64,000 nt of DNA from Simplicispira sp. 125 (GTDB taxonomy: Bacteria > Pseudomonadota > Gammaproteobacteria > Burkholderiales > Burkholderiaceae_C): positions 2,418,001 to 2,482,000 of the forward strand of contig NZ_QEKM01000001.1 of NCBI RefSeq assembly GCF_003096555.1, given 5' to 3'. Within the stretch, counting starts at the first letter, position 1, and each line of letters starts with the position of its first letter. The notes beneath the pieces are model-generated. The model ran no database searches. It was not told the DNA's origin and was given only the letters and a program-made list of their open reading frames with translations. The translations under genes and the position numbers were made by a program. Below, piece after piece: positions 62,362 through 64,000 of the stretch.

Positions 62362-62369
62362 CGCTGCCC

Positions 62370-63950
62370 TTAGAGCTCACGCCGGTTCATGGCCCCGGCG
62401 ATGTACTCGGCCTGGCGGATTGCGAGGGCGACAATCGTCAAGGTCGGATTGGCCGCGGAACTCGACGTGAACTGACTTCCGTCGGAGACGAAAAGGTTCT
62501 TCACATCGTGCGACTGGCCCCACCGGTTGACCACGCCGTCACGCGCCTTGGCACTCATGCGGTTGGTGCCCATGTTGTGGCTGGCGGGATAGGCCGGCAT
62601 ATCGACCACGCGCGTGGCGCCCACTGCCTCCGACAGCTTGCGCCATTGCACCAGTCCGTGCGCCGTGATCCGGTCGTCATTTGCATGGTAGGTCTTGGTG
62701 ACGATCGGTATGGGCAGGCCGTACTGGTCCTTCTCGGTCGGGTGCAGCGTGATGCTGTTTTGCTCGCGCGCCAGGTCTTCGCCACAGACCCAGACGCAGC
62801 TCATGTGGTCGTACATCTCGAGTGCCGACGTCACATCACGGCCCCAGCCGCCGGGCTTCATGAACGCTGCGGTGTAGGGCAGGTGCAGCGCCAGGCCTTC
62901 AAGGTAGTAGCCGCCGAAGAAACCTCGCTGGGTATCTGGGGCCACTTCGTCGGCGACCACGGCCGCAATGTCGAACCCACGGTACATATAAACCGGCTTG
63001 CGGTGGATGGCGACCGCTGCTGCCGTGGCATGGTTCATGTAGTTCCTGCCGACCTGGCCCGAGGAGTTGGCGAGACCGTCAGGGAACATGCTGGAGGCCG
63101 AGTTAAGCAGCAGGCGGGGTGACTCAATAGAGTTGCCGGCCACACAGACCACGCGCGCACTCTGCAACTGGCGTTTGCCGTCCTTGTCCATGTACAGGAC
63201 GCCGCTGGCCTTGCCCGACTTGTCATGCACGATTTGCAGCACCATCGACTCCGGCCGAAGCTCAACGTTGCCAGTAGCCAATGCCCTGGGAACTTCGGTG
63301 TAGAGCGTGGACCATTTGGCGCCGATCTTGCAGCCCTGCATGCAAAAGCCGATCTGCTGACAGCCCGGTCGCCCGTCATAGGGAATCGAATTGGATGCGA
63401 CCGGGCGAATGATTTTTTTGTAGCCCACCTTGCGTGCGCCAACGTCAATCACCTTGTAGTGGTTGTTGGGCGGCATGGCGGGCAGACCGCTGGCCTGGGT
63501 TCCCGTCACACCCATCTTCTTCTCGGCTTGGAAGTAGTAAGGCGCAAGATCCTTGAGGGTAATGGGCCAGTCCAGCACGTTGGCCCCTTCTATGGTGCCG
63601 TAGTGGGTGCGTGTCCGAAAATCGTGCTCTTGGAACCGAAGTGCCACGCCGGACCAATGGATGGTGGAGCCACCCACGCCCTTGACGATCCATGCCGGCA
63701 GGTTGGGATAGGTCTTGGTGTGGTGCCATCCGCCTGCCGAGATACGCTTGTCCAGCCACGAAATTTTGTTGAACATGCCCCATTCATCGTTCTCGAAGTC
63801 AGCCTGTGTGAAATGTTTTCCCGCTTCAAGCACCACACACTTGACGCCGCGCTGCGCCAGTTCGTTGGCGAGTGTTCCGCCGCCGGCGCCCGAGCCGACG
63901 ATTACCACCACGCTGGTGTCGTCGAAGGCGAATTTTGTTTCTTTTGCCAT
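62370..63950 (-). CDS. GMC family oxidoreductase (alcohol/gluconate dehydrogenase-like)
   Basis: 526 residues, FAD-dependent. The N-terminal dinucleotide loop is VVVIVGSGAGGGTLANELAQ ending VVLEAG, followed by WIVKGVGGSTIHWSGVALR. The active-site region is SHNMGTNRMS with its His and, near the C-terminus, SSSAANPTLTIVALAIRQAEYI with the Asn. The layout matches the large subunit of gluconate 2-dehydrogenase-like or sorbitol/alcohol dehydrogenases, which usually carry a small Tat-exported subunit and a cytochrome c. The end of such a preceding gene may be present at 63978. AGGAG precedes ATG 63950. Confidence 0.92.
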   Translation of the reverse strand: MAKETKFAFDDTSVVVIVGSGAGGGTLANELAQRGVKCVVLEAGKHFTQADFENDEWGMFNKISWLDKRISAGGWHHTKTYPNLPAWIVKGVGGSTIHWSGVALRFQEHDFRTRTHYGTIEGANVLDWPITLKDLAPYYFQAEKKMGVTGTQASGLPAMPPNNHYKVIDVGARKVGYKKIIRPVASNSIPYDGRPGCQQIGFCMQGCKIGAKWSTLYTEVPRALATGNVELRPESMVLQIVHDKSGKASGVLYMDKDGKRQLQSARVVCVAGNSIESPRLLLNSASSMFPDGLANSSGQVGRNYMNHATAAAVAIHRKPVYMYRGFDIAAVVADEVAPDTQRGFFGGYYLEGLALHLPYTAAFMKPGGWGRDVTSALEMYDHMSCVWVCGEDLAREQNSITLHPTEKDQYGLPIPIVTKTYHANDDRITAHGLVQWRKLSEAVGATRVVDMPAYPASHNMGTNRMSAKARDGVVNRWGQSHDVKNLFVSDGSQFTSSSAANPTLTIVALAIRQAEYIAGAMNRREL

Positions 63951-63977
63951 GTTGTGTCTCCTGCTAAGGGTGCTGGC

Positions 63978-64000
63978 TCAGAGCCAGTCGAGGTCGTTGA
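63978..64000 (-). CDS. 3' end of an upstream gene (partial)
   Basis: In the minus direction the last bases read Asn-Asp-Leu-Asp-Trp-Leu-stop (TGA complement at 63978-63980), 27 bp before the GMC start codon. This spacing fits an operon in which a small gamma subunit precedes the GMC dehydrogenase. Only six codons are visible, so the identity is a guess. Confidence 0.4.

Overview
The window reads as high-GC betaproteobacterial chromosome, most likely Comamonadaceae (Acidovorax-like). This is an inference from protein family resemblance, the PHA-granule protein, the tandem glycine riboswitch and a dispersed palindromic repeat (half-sites GCGCTT and AAGCGC) of a kind I associate with that family. 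I see no rRNA, tRNA, CRISPR array, transposase, integrase or prophage. Most of the window is ordinary chromosome with a few accessory pieces.

Left part (1-25 kb): a 5'-truncated hybrid histidine kinase, an AEC-family permease, Rep helicase, outer-membrane phospholipase A, a small unknown protein, a universal stress protein and tgt. Next comes a type IIG-like restriction-modification gene broken by one in-frame TAA exactly between methylase motifs I and IV, with a 14-bp perfect inverted repeat in front of it. Then follow an MFS permease, a PAS-LuxR regulator facing a Liv-type binding protein, a set of poorly known membrane and exported proteins (zinc ribbon/coiled coil, DUF2145, YiaA-like), a saccharopine-dehydrogenase-like enzyme, a divergent LysE/Lrp pair, an LplT-like MFS fused to an acyltransferase, an XRE regulator and a YXWGXW protein.

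Middle (25-40 kb): a tandem glycine riboswitch leads a D-amino-acid dehydrogenase. An MCP and a very large PAS/GAF/GGDEF/EAL protein form an operon. A sulfite dehydrogenase pair (sorAB) diverges from an exported fusion of a PhnD-like binding domain and a rhodanese. FIST, PhaM-like, PCu(A)C and DUF2946-like genes follow.

Right part (40-64 kb): recC-recB-recD in a tightly overlapping operon, a PfkB-type kinase, a hemerythrin-GGDEF protein, and a stress-like operon (ribosome-associated HPF/RaiA, Bax-inhibitor-1, zf-TFIIB, TerC-USP fusion, DUF2062) divergent from an NhaR-type LysR regulator. After these come queA, a solo trpB, an AcoR-type sigma-54 activator, an alpha/beta hydrolase and a GMC oxidoreductase. 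The end of another gene lies at the right edge.

The observations most worth a second look are the single nonsense codon in the restriction-modification gene, the palindromic repeat family including a copy translated inside recC, two related inverted-repeat elements whose internal hairpins differ by paired changes, the glycine riboswitch on dadA, the binding-protein/rhodanese fusion beside sorAB, and the five-gene stress operon with a 10-bp dyad before nhaR.
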